Shown here piece by piece: positions 7,962-16,337 of a stretch of DNA of 64,000 nucleotides. This DNA comes from Pantoea sp. At-9b. GTDB lineage: Bacteria; Pseudomonadota; Gammaproteobacteria; Enterobacterales; Enterobacteriaceae. A model generated the notes under the pieces. That model was not told the origin of the DNA. It made no database searches and worked only from the letters and a program-made list of their open reading frames with translations. Each line of letters opens with the position of its first letter. The first letter of the stretch is position 1. The translations under genes and the position numbers were made by a program. Location: positions 186,001 to 250,000 of the forward strand of contig NC_014841.1 of assembly GCF_000175935.2 (NCBI RefSeq), in the 5' to 3' direction.

Positions 7962-9290
7962 ATGAGGATAAAAAGGCTCAGCCTGATGGTAATTGGCGTG
8001 GTGTGCGTGGCCGCAGGAGCGCTGTTGTGGCTGCTGCGCACGCCATCTTCCTCCTTTGATGGTGCAAATACCGCTCAACAACCTGTGTCTGCCGAACTTA
8101 TCCGGCGGGGTGAGTATGTGGCCCGGCTTAGCGATTGTGTCGCCTGCCACAGTACGCCGGACAGCCCGCCTTTCAGCGGTGGTCTGGCGATGGCGACGCC
8201 GGTGGGCAAAATCTATACCACCAACATCACTCCGGATCGAGAAACCGGTATCGGTCACTATTCGCTGGCGGATTTCGATCGTGCCGTGCGGCATGGCGTC
8301 GCACGTGATGGCCACCGCCTCTACCCGGCGATGCCGTTTCCGTCCTATCAGAAGTTAACCGATGAAGATGTCGCGGCGCTCTATGCCTTTATGATGCATG
8401 ACGTCAAACCGGTGTCACGCCAGAATCGCGCCACGGAAATCCCCTGGCCGCTGAATATGCGCTGGCCCTTGGCGTTGTGGAGCGCCGCGTTTTCGCGTGG
8501 TGGGCCGCAGCAGACGGTGGCAAATCAGGATGCACTGTGGAATCGCGGTGCCTATCTGGTGGAAGGGCCGGGACATTGTGGTAGCTGCCATACGCCGCGT
8601 GGGCTGGCGTTCAATGAGAAAGCCCTGGATGCCAGCAGCCCGGATTATCTGGCCGGTGCGCTGCTGGATGGCTGGTATGCCCCCAGCCTGCGTAACGATG
8701 CCAACACCGGTATCAGCCGCTGGAGCGAAGAGGATGTGGTGACGTTCCTGAAGAAAGGCCGCAATCAGCACGCGGTGGTGTTTGGTTCAATGGCTGATGC
8801 ATTCAATAACTCCACCCAGTTTATGCGTGATGATGACCTGCGCGCCATTGCCCACTACCTGAAGTCGCTGCCACCGGGCAGTAACAACAACGGTAAGGGG
8901 TGGCAGTCCTCGCAGCAAGAGGCACCTCTCCAACCCGGCAGCCAGACCTACATGGCACGATGCAGCAGTTGTCATGGCCCGGATGGGCGTGGCCAGGCAC
9001 CGTGGATCCCACCGCTGGCAGGCGCGACCTCGATGCAGGTTGATAGCGCTTCATCAATCAACGTGCTGCTGAATGGCTCAGCCCGCATTGTGGCGGATGG
9101 CGTGCCCGATGCTTACCGTATGCCGCCTTACCGTAAACAGCTCAGCGATCAGGAAGCGGCGGATGTGGTGAATTTTATCCGTTCTTCGTGGGGAAATCAG
9201 GGAGAAAAAACCGACGCGAAGGCAGTCAAGGCATTGCGCGACAAAACCGATCCGGCCAGTAGCAACGTGATCATCCTGCAAATGCGTTAA
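7962..9290 (+). CDS. Triheme membrane-anchored cytochrome c of the molybdoenzyme complex
   Basis: A 442-residue c-type cytochrome with three CxxCH heme sites: CVACH at residue 59, CGSCH at 206 and CSSCH at 334. An uncleaved N-terminal anchor or signal peptide (residues ~6-26, LSLMVIGVVCVAAGALLWLL) places the hemes in the periplasm. The architecture equals the cytochrome subunit of quinohemoprotein alcohol dehydrogenases and of AldFGH-type aldehyde dehydrogenases, which pass electrons to ubiquinone or a terminal oxidase. The ATG at 7962 is chosen because the GAGG at 7949-7952 is correctly spaced for it; an ATG at 7953 would be too close. It follows the catalytic subunit by 11 bp. Confidence 0.92.
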   Translation: MRIKRLSLMVIGVVCVAAGALLWLLRTPSSSFDGANTAQQPVSAELIRRGEYVARLSDCVACHSTPDSPPFSGGLAMATPVGKIYTTNITPDRETGIGHYSLADFDRAVRHGVARDGHRLYPAMPFPSYQKLTDEDVAALYAFMMHDVKPVSRQNRATEIPWPLNMRWPLALWSAAFSRGGPQQTVANQDALWNRGAYLVEGPGHCGSCHTPRGLAFNEKALDASSPDYLAGALLDGWYAPSLRNDANTGISRWSEEDVVTFLKKGRNQHAVVFGSMADAFNNSTQFMRDDDLRAIAHYLKSLPPGSNNNGKGWQSSQQEAPLQPGSQTYMARCSSCHGPDGRGQAPWIPPLAGATSMQVDSASSINVLLNGSARIVADGVPDAYRMPPYRKQLSDQEAADVVNFIRSSWGNQGEKTDAKAVKALRDKTDPASSNVIILQMR

Positions 9291-9312
9291 TCACAGCCTT
9301 TGGGAGAATGTG

Positions 9313-10284
9313 ATGCAGAATCTTGATGTGCAGGTGGTCAGCACTGCCCGGCATTGGGCGCAAACCCATGAGCTATGGCTGTGCACCGTGTTGAGCACGT
9401 ATGGCTCCTCGCCACGACCGCCGGGGGCGATGATGGTGATCCGCAAAGACGGGCAATATTGCGGCTCACTATCCGGTGGTTGTGTTGAAGAGAGTTTCAT
9501 CGCGCGGATGCGTGATAATGCCTTTTCTGCCCCGAGTCAGTTGGTGCGTTATGGTGACGGTGGTTATGAGCCGGATCGGGCGCTGCCGTGCGGTGGGGTG
9601 CTGGATATTCTGGTGGAAAAATTGCTGCCGGGGAGCGGGGCGCTGGCTTACCTCGGGCAGATGTATGACGCGCTGATCAGCGCGACGGCAATGACGAAAA
9701 GGGTAACGCTGCCTGCGCCCTGTAGCTCACTGGAACCGGCGGAGTACGGCAGCAGGACCGCGGTACACATCATCGGAGATGCAGTGACGTTAACCCTTTC
9801 TGCGCCGCCAAGGTTGGTTATCGGCGGCTTGTCGAGCGTGGCGGTGTATTGCGCCAATTTCGCGCTGGCGCTGGGTTTTGAAACCCTCGTCTGTGAGCAC
9901 CGGGAGGAGGTACTGAACATTCTGGCCGCCGATCTTGCTGCGGGGGTAACGTTGATAAAACAGTTCCCGGCGTTTTATCTGGAGCGGCAGGGATGCCATC
10001 CGGGCACGGCGATCCTGTCGTTAACCCACGATCCGCGTATCGATGATCTGACGATGATGGAAGCGGTCAATCTACCGGCGTTCTATATCGGTGCCATGGG
10101 TTCGCATAAGAACAGCCTGCGCCGCAAAGAACGCCTGGTGATGTATGGCGACGTTACACCACAGCAGTTGAGCCGCATCCATGCACCGGTTGGGCTGAGG
10201 ATTGGCAGCAAAACCCCGGCTGAGATAGCGCTGTCAATTATGGCCGATATTGTGCGTCATAAAAACGGCCTGGCAAGTGAGTAG
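9313..10284 (+). CDS. XdhC/CoxI-family molybdenum-cofactor maturation protein
   Basis: A 323-residue XdhC-family chaperone that would bind, sulfurate-protect and insert the molybdenum cofactor into the oxidoreductase encoded just upstream. Signature motifs are STYGSSPRPPGAMMVI and SLSGGCVEES in the N-terminal domain, a Rossmann-like C-terminal domain (RLVIGGLSSVAVYCANFALAL), and FYIGAMGSHKNSLRRKERL. A GGGAG seven bases before the ATG supports this start over a GTG one codon earlier. The gene closes the four-gene operon 22 bp after the cytochrome. Its presence supports the assignment of the cluster as a molybdoenzyme system. Confidence 0.9.
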   Translation: MQNLDVQVVSTARHWAQTHELWLCTVLSTYGSSPRPPGAMMVIRKDGQYCGSLSGGCVEESFIARMRDNAFSAPSQLVRYGDGGYEPDRALPCGGVLDILVEKLLPGSGALAYLGQMYDALISATAMTKRVTLPAPCSSLEPAEYGSRTAVHIIGDAVTLTLSAPPRLVIGGLSSVAVYCANFALALGFETLVCEHREEVLNILAADLAAGVTLIKQFPAFYLERQGCHPGTAILSLTHDPRIDDLTMMEAVNLPAFYIGAMGSHKNSLRRKERLVMYGDVTPQQLSRIHAPVGLRIGSKTPAEIALSIMADIVRHKNGLASE

Positions 10285-10366
10285 GAATTCGGCTTCTTGT
10301 CAGCCGCGATCGGGGTTGCTGAAACCGAACAACGCAGCTTGTATGAATAGAGAGGCGTTTACCCGA

Positions 10367-11311
10367 CTAAACGGGATTCTTCCCGACCCGCAGCGCCTGC
10401 GGGGGGATCCCGTAGCCCCGTATAAACACGTCGCGCATATGGCGGCGATCGCGAAATCCTGAATCCCGCGCAATCACGTCCAGCGAGAACCGGGTTTGCT
10501 CAATCAACAACCGGGCCGCTTCAAGACGCAAACGCTCAATGACGCGCGCCGGTGATTTTCCAGTTTCAGCCAGAAATAAGCGGTTCAGTTGGCGGGAACT
10601 AAGATGCACCGCATCCGCGAGCTGCTCGACGGAAAGTGACTTGGTGAGATTGTTGCGGATATATTCGATCGCCGTTTGCAGGCGATCGCTGCGTGGTGAT
10701 AGCGCCAGCAGCTCCGAGTGTTGGCGTTGTCCACCTGAACGTCTTTGATTCATCACCATACGTTGAGCGATGCTGCGTGCCACCTCGCTGCCGTGATCTT
10801 TTTCCACCATTGCCAGCACCATATCTAAGCCTGCCGTCATCCCGGCGGAGGTCCAAATCTGGTCATCAATAATATAAATCAGATCATCTTCGGTTCTGAT
10901 GGTGGGATGCAATGTCTTCAGGCTCTGGGCATAAGCCCAATGGGTGGTGGCACGGCGTTCGGCAAGTAAACCAGCCTGAGCCAACACGAAGGCCCCGGTG
11001 CAGATCCCCGCGACACGGCGCGCCCGCAGCGCATGATTTTGCAGGAAATGCACCACCCGGTCGGTGGCCGGAAGTTTGACCGGCGTGAGCACACCGCCGA
11101 TTAACCAAGTATCGGCGGAAGAATCATCGTCTAAGGCAAGGGTCGTCACACTGATGCCGAAAGAAGAGGAAACCTGACCACCGTTTTCTGAATACACCGT
11201 GCATTGATAAAACGGCTCGCCAAGTACCAAATTGGCAAACTCGAAAATGGTGAGTGTCGATAAAGCCAGTGACTGAAATTGATCGGCAATCAGCAATCCA
11301 ACCCGATGCAT
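10367..11311 (-). CDS. GlxA-family transcriptional regulator (DJ-1/PfpI-like domain plus AraC HTH)
   Basis: A 314-residue regulator. Residues 1-~180 form a DJ-1/PfpI-like domain that has become a sensor (VGLLIADQFQSLALSTLTIF, and the elbow VAGICTGAFVLAQAGLL with the conserved Cys). Residues ~210-314 carry an AraC double HTH (SVEQLADAVHLSSRQLNRLF and DSGFRDRRHMRDVFIRGYG). The ATG at 11311 has AGGA eight bases upstream and starts the DJ-1 fold; ten extra codons are possible upstream. It is divergent from the SDR/AhpD-like pair at 11482-12844 and probably regulates it. Confidence 0.9.
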   Translation of the reverse strand: MHRVGLLIADQFQSLALSTLTIFEFANLVLGEPFYQCTVYSENGGQVSSSFGISVTTLALDDDSSADTWLIGGVLTPVKLPATDRVVHFLQNHALRARRVAGICTGAFVLAQAGLLAERRATTHWAYAQSLKTLHPTIRTEDDLIYIIDDQIWTSAGMTAGLDMVLAMVEKDHGSEVARSIAQRMVMNQRRSGGQRQHSELLALSPRSDRLQTAIEYIRNNLTKSLSVEQLADAVHLSSRQLNRLFLAETGKSPARVIERLRLEAARLLIEQTRFSLDVIARDSGFRDRRHMRDVFIRGYGIPPQALRVGKNPV

Positions 11312-11481
11312 TTTAGGATCCTTGTGTTGGCAGATGGGCAAACTATCCTGAAAGATCCCTCCCCTTCAATCAATCACTTTCCGGCGGAAAGATGTCTGAA
11401 ATCGCACCCCTCTACGTCATTTTCGCGGTACGGCGATGGCGTAACCTCAATGCATCCAACACATCATGAAGGGTGAAAAAG

Positions 11482-12300
11482 ATGAGTGAGACAGTGAAAG
11501 GCACGGCGGTGGTAACGGGCGCGTCGACCGGCATGGGGGCCATTTATGCCGCCAGGCTGGCACAGATGGGTTATGACCTGATCATTGTCGCCCGTAACCA
11601 CAATCGTCTGAACCAGATGGCCAGCCATATCACGGCGGATAGCCAACGTAATGTGGAAGTGGTGGCCGCAGACCTGAATGACGCGCAGCAACTGGCGGCA
11701 CTGGAGGAGAAGCTCCGAAACGATGCCAGCATTACGTTATTGGTGAATAACGCGGGCATGGGCACACACACACCCTTGGTTGATAGCAATGTCGACCAAA
11801 TGACGACGATGATTAATCTCAACGTCACCGCGTTAACCCGGCTGACTTACGCCGTTGTGCCAGGTTTTATTAGCCGTGGAAGGGGGGCCATCATCAACAT
11901 TGCCTCGATTGTCGGTATTGCCCCCGAGATCCTGAACGGAGTCTATGGTGGCAGCAAGGCCTATGTGCTGGCGTTCAGCCAGTCTCTGCATCATGAATTG
12001 TCAGGCAAAGGGATTCAGGTCCAGGTGGTGCTGCCCAGCGCGACAGCCACCCCGTTCTGGGATAACGGCGGTTTGCCGTTAAGTCAGCTCGATCCGGAGA
12101 TTGTGATGAAAGCGGAAGATATGGTTGATGCCGCGCTGAACGGCTTCCTGCATGGCGAGTTGATCACCATCCCGTCACTGCATGACGAAAGTCGTTTGCA
12201 GCAATGGGAACAGGCACGCCAAGCGGTGATTCAGGACTTTTCACACAATATCCCGGCCACGCGTTATCTGGGATCTTCAGTGGCAAAATCGGAGAAATAA
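11482..12300 (+). CDS. Short-chain dehydrogenase/reductase (SDR)
   Basis: A 272-residue classical SDR. The cofactor loop is TGASTGMG (residues 12-19), NNAG follows in the fourth strand, and the catalytic pair is Tyr155-x3-Lys159 (VYGGSK) with an upstream catalytic Ser in NIASIVG. The family performs NAD(P)-dependent oxidation or reduction of alcohols and ketones; the substrate is unknown. An AAGGG with correct spacing supports the ATG at 11482 rather than the GTG at 11473. It is followed after 1 bp by an AhpD-like protein and faces a divergent GlxA regulator, a common arrangement for inducible detoxification pairs. Confidence 0.88.
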   Translation: MSETVKGTAVVTGASTGMGAIYAARLAQMGYDLIIVARNHNRLNQMASHITADSQRNVEVVAADLNDAQQLAALEEKLRNDASITLLVNNAGMGTHTPLVDSNVDQMTTMINLNVTALTRLTYAVVPGFISRGRGAIINIASIVGIAPEILNGVYGGSKAYVLAFSQSLHHELSGKGIQVQVVLPSATATPFWDNGGLPLSQLDPEIVMKAEDMVDAALNGFLHGELITIPSLHDESRLQQWEQARQAVIQDFSHNIPATRYLGSSVAKSEK

Positions 12301-12301
12301 G

Positions 12302-12844
12302 ATGAGTCGTTTACATACGGATACGTTTGATGAAGCTACGGGCAAAGCCGCGGAGCTGTTCAAAGGCATTAAACAGGCGATGGGGAAAGTCCCCAATGCG
12401 TATTTGACCATTGGCAGCAATGCCCCTGATATTCTGGCGCAGACTTTACAGCTGAACGCGGTATTGGCCAGGAGCAGCCTCAACGCGCGTGAACGTGAGG
12501 CGATTAACCTGGCGGTCAGTGAGGAAAGTGGCTGTGATTATTGCCTTGCCGCGCATACGCCGCAGGCGATAAAAGCGGGCTATAGCGAGGCACAGACGCT
12601 TGAATTGCGCCAGGGGTTTTTGGTTGATGATGCCAGAATTGATGCGCTGGTGAAGTTTGTGCAACTGTTGGTTTCTTCGCGCGGTACGTTATCAGCTCAT
12701 CATGTCAGTGCATTTCGCGACGCCGGTTTTAGTGACCAACAGGTGGTTGAAACCATCGGTGTGGTGACCGCGATTCTGTTCACCAACATGATTAATCGGG
12801 TGAATGACACGGAAGTTGATTTTCCGGCGATTCGATCATTGTAG
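12302..12844 (+). CDS. Carboxymuconolactone decarboxylase/AhpD-like protein
   Basis: A 180-residue all-helical protein of the CMD/AhpD superfamily. The redox centre is SGCDYCLAAHT, with Cys78, Cys81 and His85 in the CxxC-x3-H spacing of alkylhydroperoxidase-like proteins, so a thiol peroxidase or disulfide-reductase role is more likely than lactone decarboxylation. It abuts the SDR stop and is surely co-transcribed. Nothing suggests export. The specific oxidant or partner is unknown. Confidence 0.85.
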   Translation: MSRLHTDTFDEATGKAAELFKGIKQAMGKVPNAYLTIGSNAPDILAQTLQLNAVLARSSLNAREREAINLAVSEESGCDYCLAAHTPQAIKAGYSEAQTLELRQGFLVDDARIDALVKFVQLLVSSRGTLSAHHVSAFRDAGFSDQQVVETIGVVTAILFTNMINRVNDTEVDFPAIRSL

Positions 12845-12856
12845 GGTTATGACCAG

Positions 12857-12881
12857 ACAGGCTTCCCGTATGGAAGCCTGT
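12857..12881. terminator. Bidirectional hairpin between convergent genes
   Basis: A perfect 10-bp stem (ACAGGCTTCC / GGAAGCCTGT) with a 5-base loop sits between the AhpD-like gene and the convergent LysE gene. The T-tract is weak, so termination efficiency is uncertain. Confidence 0.65.
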
Positions 12882-12892
12882 TGGGTTGCGGG

Positions 12893-13522
12893 TTATTTCT
12901 GAAACGATGTGAGGATAATTTTAACCCCTAACAACACCAGAATCGTCGAGGACAGGGTGTCGATGGCGCGCTTAAGGCGCAGATAAATATCTCGTGGTCG
13001 CTTCGAGGATAATAAAACCGCGACCAGTGAATACCATCCCGCATCAATGACAAATGCCATTAGCGGAAGAATATAATAGAAATATCCGGGAATCTCTTTG
13101 GGGAGTAACGCTGTGAAGATGGAGGCAAAGACCAGGGCAGTTTTTGGATTGCTCAACTGGGTCAGCAATCCGTCTCGCCAGGTGGCGAACAACGAATGGG
13201 TTTCTGATAACGATCCTGAGGTCACACTAAAGGGTTTTGACGCATTCTTCGCGATCTTGTAGCCCATCCAGATCAGATAGAGGCCACCGGCAATTTTTAG
13301 TCCGGTAAATAATTCGGGCAGCGCAACCAGAATCTTCTCCAGACCAAACATCGCCATGATGGAGAAGATCGCCGCGCCGGTTCCCATACCCAGCGCAGTT
13401 AACAGGCCGTGTAAACGTGAGCGCGCGACAGCATTGCGGGCAACATAGATAAAGCTAGGACCCGGGCTAATCACACCCATAACCAGAACTGCTGCAATGG
13501 CCATCAGGCTGGATAACAACAT
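12893..13522 (-). CDS. LysE/RhtB-family amino-acid exporter
   Basis: A 209-residue inner-membrane exporter with about six hydrophobic segments. The N-terminus carries the family hallmark VISPGPSFIYVARNAVARSR; YLIWMGYKIAKNA and the QLSNPKTALVFASIF loop are also typical. Members export amino acids such as homoserine, threonine or lysine, and also quorum or toxic compounds. The length equals the family norm. It is convergent with the AhpD-like gene and divergent from the ACT-domain gene. The substrate cannot be told from sequence. Confidence 0.9.
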   Translation of the reverse strand: MLLSSLMAIAAVLVMGVISPGPSFIYVARNAVARSRLHGLLTALGMGTGAAIFSIMAMFGLEKILVALPELFTGLKIAGGLYLIWMGYKIAKNASKPFSVTSGSLSETHSLFATWRDGLLTQLSNPKTALVFASIFTALLPKEIPGYFYYILPLMAFVIDAGWYSLVAVLLSSKRPRDIYLRLKRAIDTLSSTILVLLGVKIILTSFQK

Positions 13523-13639
13523 AGCTTCTCCCCATCAAATGTCTGAAATTATTTGGCTCAGAATACACGCCGTGAGGGGTTGCGGCTATCCTCTTACGTG
13601 GGAAAGCAACCCAGGTCCATGATGAAAAGAGTGATGATA

Positions 13640-14035
13640 ATGTCAGGTGAAAATAATCTTCAGATATTGTTGCGTTCGGCATCGCCCAGACGTAATGAGG
13701 GACAGTTCGTCTTTTGTACTTTGCCCAACCCCGCCTCTGAGTTACTGGCACAGGCCGTGGTAGTGGTACGGGAGCGTGAAGGAACCACGTTGGTGCTGCC
13801 GCTCGCGGTGGCGCAGGCGCAAGGCATTGGCTATGACTATCTCGCCGGATGGATCACCCTGGAAGTCCATTCTTCACTGGCTGCCGTTGGGCTGACTGCG
13901 GCATTTTCTGCGGCACTGGCAGAGAAGGGCATCAGCTGCAACGTGGTTGCGGGTTACTACCATGACCATATTTTTGTGGCCTGGGAGGATACGGATCGCG
14001 CCATCGCGGTTATTGGTTCCCTTGCCGCATGCTGA
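13640..14035 (+). CDS. ACT-domain protein
   Basis: A 131-residue cytosolic protein composed of two ACT-like halves (WITLEVHSSLAAVGLTAAFS and ISCNVVAGYYHDHIFVAWED). Proteins of this kind bind small ligands, usually amino acids, but most have no assigned function. The start at 13640 is chosen because a GAG-rich stretch precedes it and the conserved fold begins soon after; the same frame is open 29 codons further upstream. It is followed 7 bp later by a phosphoesterase gene, probably in the same transcript. Confidence 0.75.
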   Translation: MSGENNLQILLRSASPRRNEGQFVFCTLPNPASELLAQAVVVVREREGTTLVLPLAVAQAQGIGYDYLAGWITLEVHSSLAAVGLTAAFSAALAEKGISCNVVAGYYHDHIFVAWEDTDRAIAVIGSLAAC

Positions 14036-14042
14036 GGTAAAT

Positions 14043-14765
14043 ATGCTGGTTGCGCAGATCTCAGATATTCATGCGTCCCCTGACAATGACAATCTGCAAC
14101 GGTTCGATAAGGCCCTTGCGTGGCTCGATCAGCTTAACCCGGATGTTCTGGTGCTGACCGGGGACTTGATTGATAACCAGTGGCTTGCAGGGTATGCGCT
14201 GATTGCCGAGCGGCTTAGCCAGAAAAAGTGGCCTTCGCGGGTGCTTCCCGGTAATTCTGATGATCGCCGCCAGATGCGTGCGGTTTGGGGGGCTACTGCC
14301 GCAGATGAGTTTCTGCACTTTAATTATGATGCTGGTGATCTTCGTCTGCTCGGCCTGGACTCCACGTTAGTGGGTGTGACAGCAGGTAGCGTAGTTAATC
14401 ATATTGCGTGGCTGGAGCAACAACTCCGGGATATCCATACATCCCCCGCGCTGCTATTTCTGCATCATCATGTTTTTGCATCGGGGATCCCCTCACTGGA
14501 CAAGACGATGTGTGCAGGCGTTCCCGAGCTGGCTGCGCTGATCAGGCATATGCCCGGCAAGCTGTTGGCGATTGCTTCTGGTCATGTTCACCGACCGATA
14601 GCGGGTGCTTTAGCCGGGGTGCCGGCTTATATCTGTGGCTCGTTGTGCCCGGCGAATCCCGTCTGGTTTGGTACCGATACGGTTCCCCCGGTTAACGATC
14701 CTCCGGCGCTGATGATTCATCGTTATGTGGATAACGTGCTGACCAGTCACCATGTTTCCCTCTGA
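14043..14765 (+). CDS. Calcineurin-like metallophosphoesterase (CpdA-like)
   Basis: A 240-residue dinuclear metallophosphoesterase. Metal-binding motifs appear in order: SDIH (Asp8, His10), TGD (Asp41), GNSDD (Asn71), LHHHVF and GHVHRP. Relatives include cyclic-nucleotide phosphodiesterases such as CpdA. The His of the usual GNH(D/E) motif is Ser here (GNSDD), so activity may be altered. The ATG at 14043 lies after GAGGTAA and begins the fold; the frame is open further upstream inside the ACT gene but that part is not conserved-looking. It overlaps no neighbour and ends just before a REP-like palindrome. Confidence 0.85.
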   Translation: MLVAQISDIHASPDNDNLQRFDKALAWLDQLNPDVLVLTGDLIDNQWLAGYALIAERLSQKKWPSRVLPGNSDDRRQMRAVWGATAADEFLHFNYDAGDLRLLGLDSTLVGVTAGSVVNHIAWLEQQLRDIHTSPALLFLHHHVFASGIPSLDKTMCAGVPELAALIRHMPGKLLAIASGHVHRPIAGALAGVPAYICGSLCPANPVWFGTDTVPPVNDPPALMIHRYVDNVLTSHHVSL

Positions 14766-14780
14766 CGTGCAGGTACATTC

Positions 14781-14810
14781 CGTAGCGGCGCGATCAATCG
14801 CGCCGCTACG
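14781..14810. repeat. Perfect REP-like palindrome
   Basis: Two 14-base arms (CGTAGCGGCGCGAT and its exact reverse complement) surround a CA centre. It lies between the phosphoesterase and the DUF924 gene. Related sequences occur at 16283-16306 and 62002-62074, so this is a dispersed intergenic element; it could also act as a transcription stop or mRNA stabiliser. Confidence 0.75.
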
Positions 14811-14833
14811 ATGATGGTGGTGGAGGGTAAATG

Positions 14834-15376
14834 ATGAATTACGAAGATGTGCTCCAGTTCTGGTTCAGTCATACCAGCGAAGATAAATGGTTCAAAAACG
14901 ATCAGGCGTTTGACGACGAAATACGCCGGTTATTTGGTCATTGCTGGGTGTCAGCCTGCCGGGGGGAACTGTTTACCTGGCGTGAAAATCTCTACGGCCG
15001 TCTCGCCGAAATCATTATTCTCGACCAATTTTCCCGTAACCTGAACCGTCAGAGTAGCGTTGCCTGGCAGCAGGATGGCATGGCCTTGATCCTCTCGCAG
15101 GAGGCGTTAAACATTGAGGGGTGGGAATATCTCACCCTCGACGAAAAGGGGTTTATGTTAATGCCGTGGATGCATTCGGAGTCAGTCGCCATTCATGAAA
15201 AAGCGGTGGGGCTGTTTGCACAACTTAAAGGGACTTCCTATGCACAAAGTGCACAGCAACATCGCGACATTATCCTCAGGTTCGGCCGCTATCCGCATCG
15301 TAATGCGCTGTTGGGCAGGGCGTCATCAGCTGAGGAACGGGCCTTTCTGGAGCAAAAGCGCTTATCTTTCTTCTGA
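14834..15376 (+). CDS. DUF924-family protein
   Basis: A 180-residue helical protein of the DUF924 family. Family-typical segments are VLQFWFSHTSEDKWFKND at the N-terminus, the conserved RLAEIIILDQFSRNLNRQSS, MPWMHSE, and a C-terminal FGRYPHRNALLGR. The fold resembles TPR-like helical bundles and no biochemical function is established. An ATG doublet at 14831/14834 follows GGAGGG. It is convergent with the LysR gene, the two ends overlapping by 15 bp (15362-15376). Confidence 0.85.
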   Translation: MNYEDVLQFWFSHTSEDKWFKNDQAFDDEIRRLFGHCWVSACRGELFTWRENLYGRLAEIIILDQFSRNLNRQSSVAWQQDGMALILSQEALNIEGWEYLTLDEKGFMLMPWMHSESVAIHEKAVGLFAQLKGTSYAQSAQQHRDIILRFGRYPHRNALLGRASSAEERAFLEQKRLSFF

Positions 15377-16261
15377 TTTGCTGGGGAAGGGAAAAGAAGA
15401 CATGATCACTTCCCGGGCCGCAGTCATGCTGTTTCCCGCCCGATTTTTATGCCAGACCAGATAAAGATGGCTGGTCGGAGCCAGTTCCTTGTGCGTCGGG
15501 CTGACCAGTAACCCCTCCTGTAAAGCGTCTTCGCAGTGATAATCAGGCAATACACTCCAGCCGTGGCCGCCGATCAGCATTTGCCTGATGATGCGCATAT
15601 CCGGTACGGTACAGCTGGCCTGTAAGCTTGGCGCGCTGCGGAACATCATGCTCCACAGGTTTCTCACCAATGGGAGTTCTTCATCGAAGGCAATCAGCGG
15701 GACGTTACAGAGCGTATCCGGTGTTGGATGATGACCAATCATTTCGGTCAGTGCTGGGGCGTGAACCAGCAACATACGCTCGGTATGCAGCAGGCTATAG
15801 CCAAATAATCGTTCATCCGGTGGGGTGGCGGTAATGGCAAAATCGACACTTTCCTGATGCAGTTTTTCGTAAATTTGCTGGCGGGTGCCAATGTTAAAGC
15901 GAATGCGATAACCCTGGTCCATCAGTCGGGCAAGTGTAGCGGCAAAGCGATAGTGCACAAAGTCGGAGGAACCGATGAAGTACAGGGTTTTCCCCTGCGC
16001 TTCTCCGGGGCGGAAACTGGCCAGTTTGGCCTCCAGGCCATCGATAAAGGGCGATATCGATCGCGCCAGTTCGTCAGCGGCATCCGTGGCGCTGACTCCC
16101 CGTGCCTGGCGGATAAACAGTGGTTTACCGACAAAATGCTCCAGAGACTGGATATGCAAAGACGCCGCAGGCTGCGTGATGCCGAGTTGCTCTGCCGCCC
16201 GCGAGAATGATCCGCATCGGTAAGCTTCCAAAAAGGTACGTAAGTGCGCAAGGTGACTCAT
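15362..16261 (-). CDS. LysR-family transcriptional regulator
   Basis: A 299-residue LysR-type regulator. The HTH (FLEAYRCGSFSRAAEQLGIT then QPAASLHIQSLEHFVGKPLF) begins right at the ATG at 16261; 60 in-frame codons upstream overlap a repeat and are rejected. The effector domain spans residues ~90-299. It lies downstream of and parallel to an MFS exporter gene with a hairpin and a REP-like element between them, so it may regulate that exporter, but the pairing is by proximity only. Confidence 0.88.
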   Translation of the reverse strand: MSHLAHLRTFLEAYRCGSFSRAAEQLGITQPAASLHIQSLEHFVGKPLFIRQARGVSATDAADELARSISPFIDGLEAKLASFRPGEAQGKTLYFIGSSDFVHYRFAATLARLMDQGYRIRFNIGTRQQIYEKLHQESVDFAITATPPDERLFGYSLLHTERMLLVHAPALTEMIGHHPTPDTLCNVPLIAFDEELPLVRNLWSMMFRSAPSLQASCTVPDMRIIRQMLIGGHGWSVLPDYHCEDALQEGLLVSPTHKELAPTSHLYLVWHKNRAGNSMTAAREVIMSSFPFPSKSEER

Positions 16262-16282
16262 AATGTTACCTGTCCATCGGGA

Positions 16283-16306
16283 TCGCGCGATAAATCGCGC
16301 CGCTAC
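16283..16306. repeat. REP-like element, partial copy
   Basis: The core GCGCGAT-AA-ATCGCGC and the following CGCTAC match the right half of the palindrome at 14781-14810. The outer left arm is missing. It lies in the gap upstream of the LysR start. Confidence 0.65.
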
Positions 16307-16314
16307 ATCATAAA

Positions 16315-16335
16315 GGAGCGCCGTAAAGGCGCTCC
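16315..16335 (-). terminator. Hairpin after the MFS transporter gene
   Basis: GGAGCGCC and GGCGCTCC pair around a 5-base loop immediately after the transporter stop codon. On the minus strand it is followed by TTTATG, a short T-run only. Confidence 0.6.
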
Positions 16336-16337
16336 GT

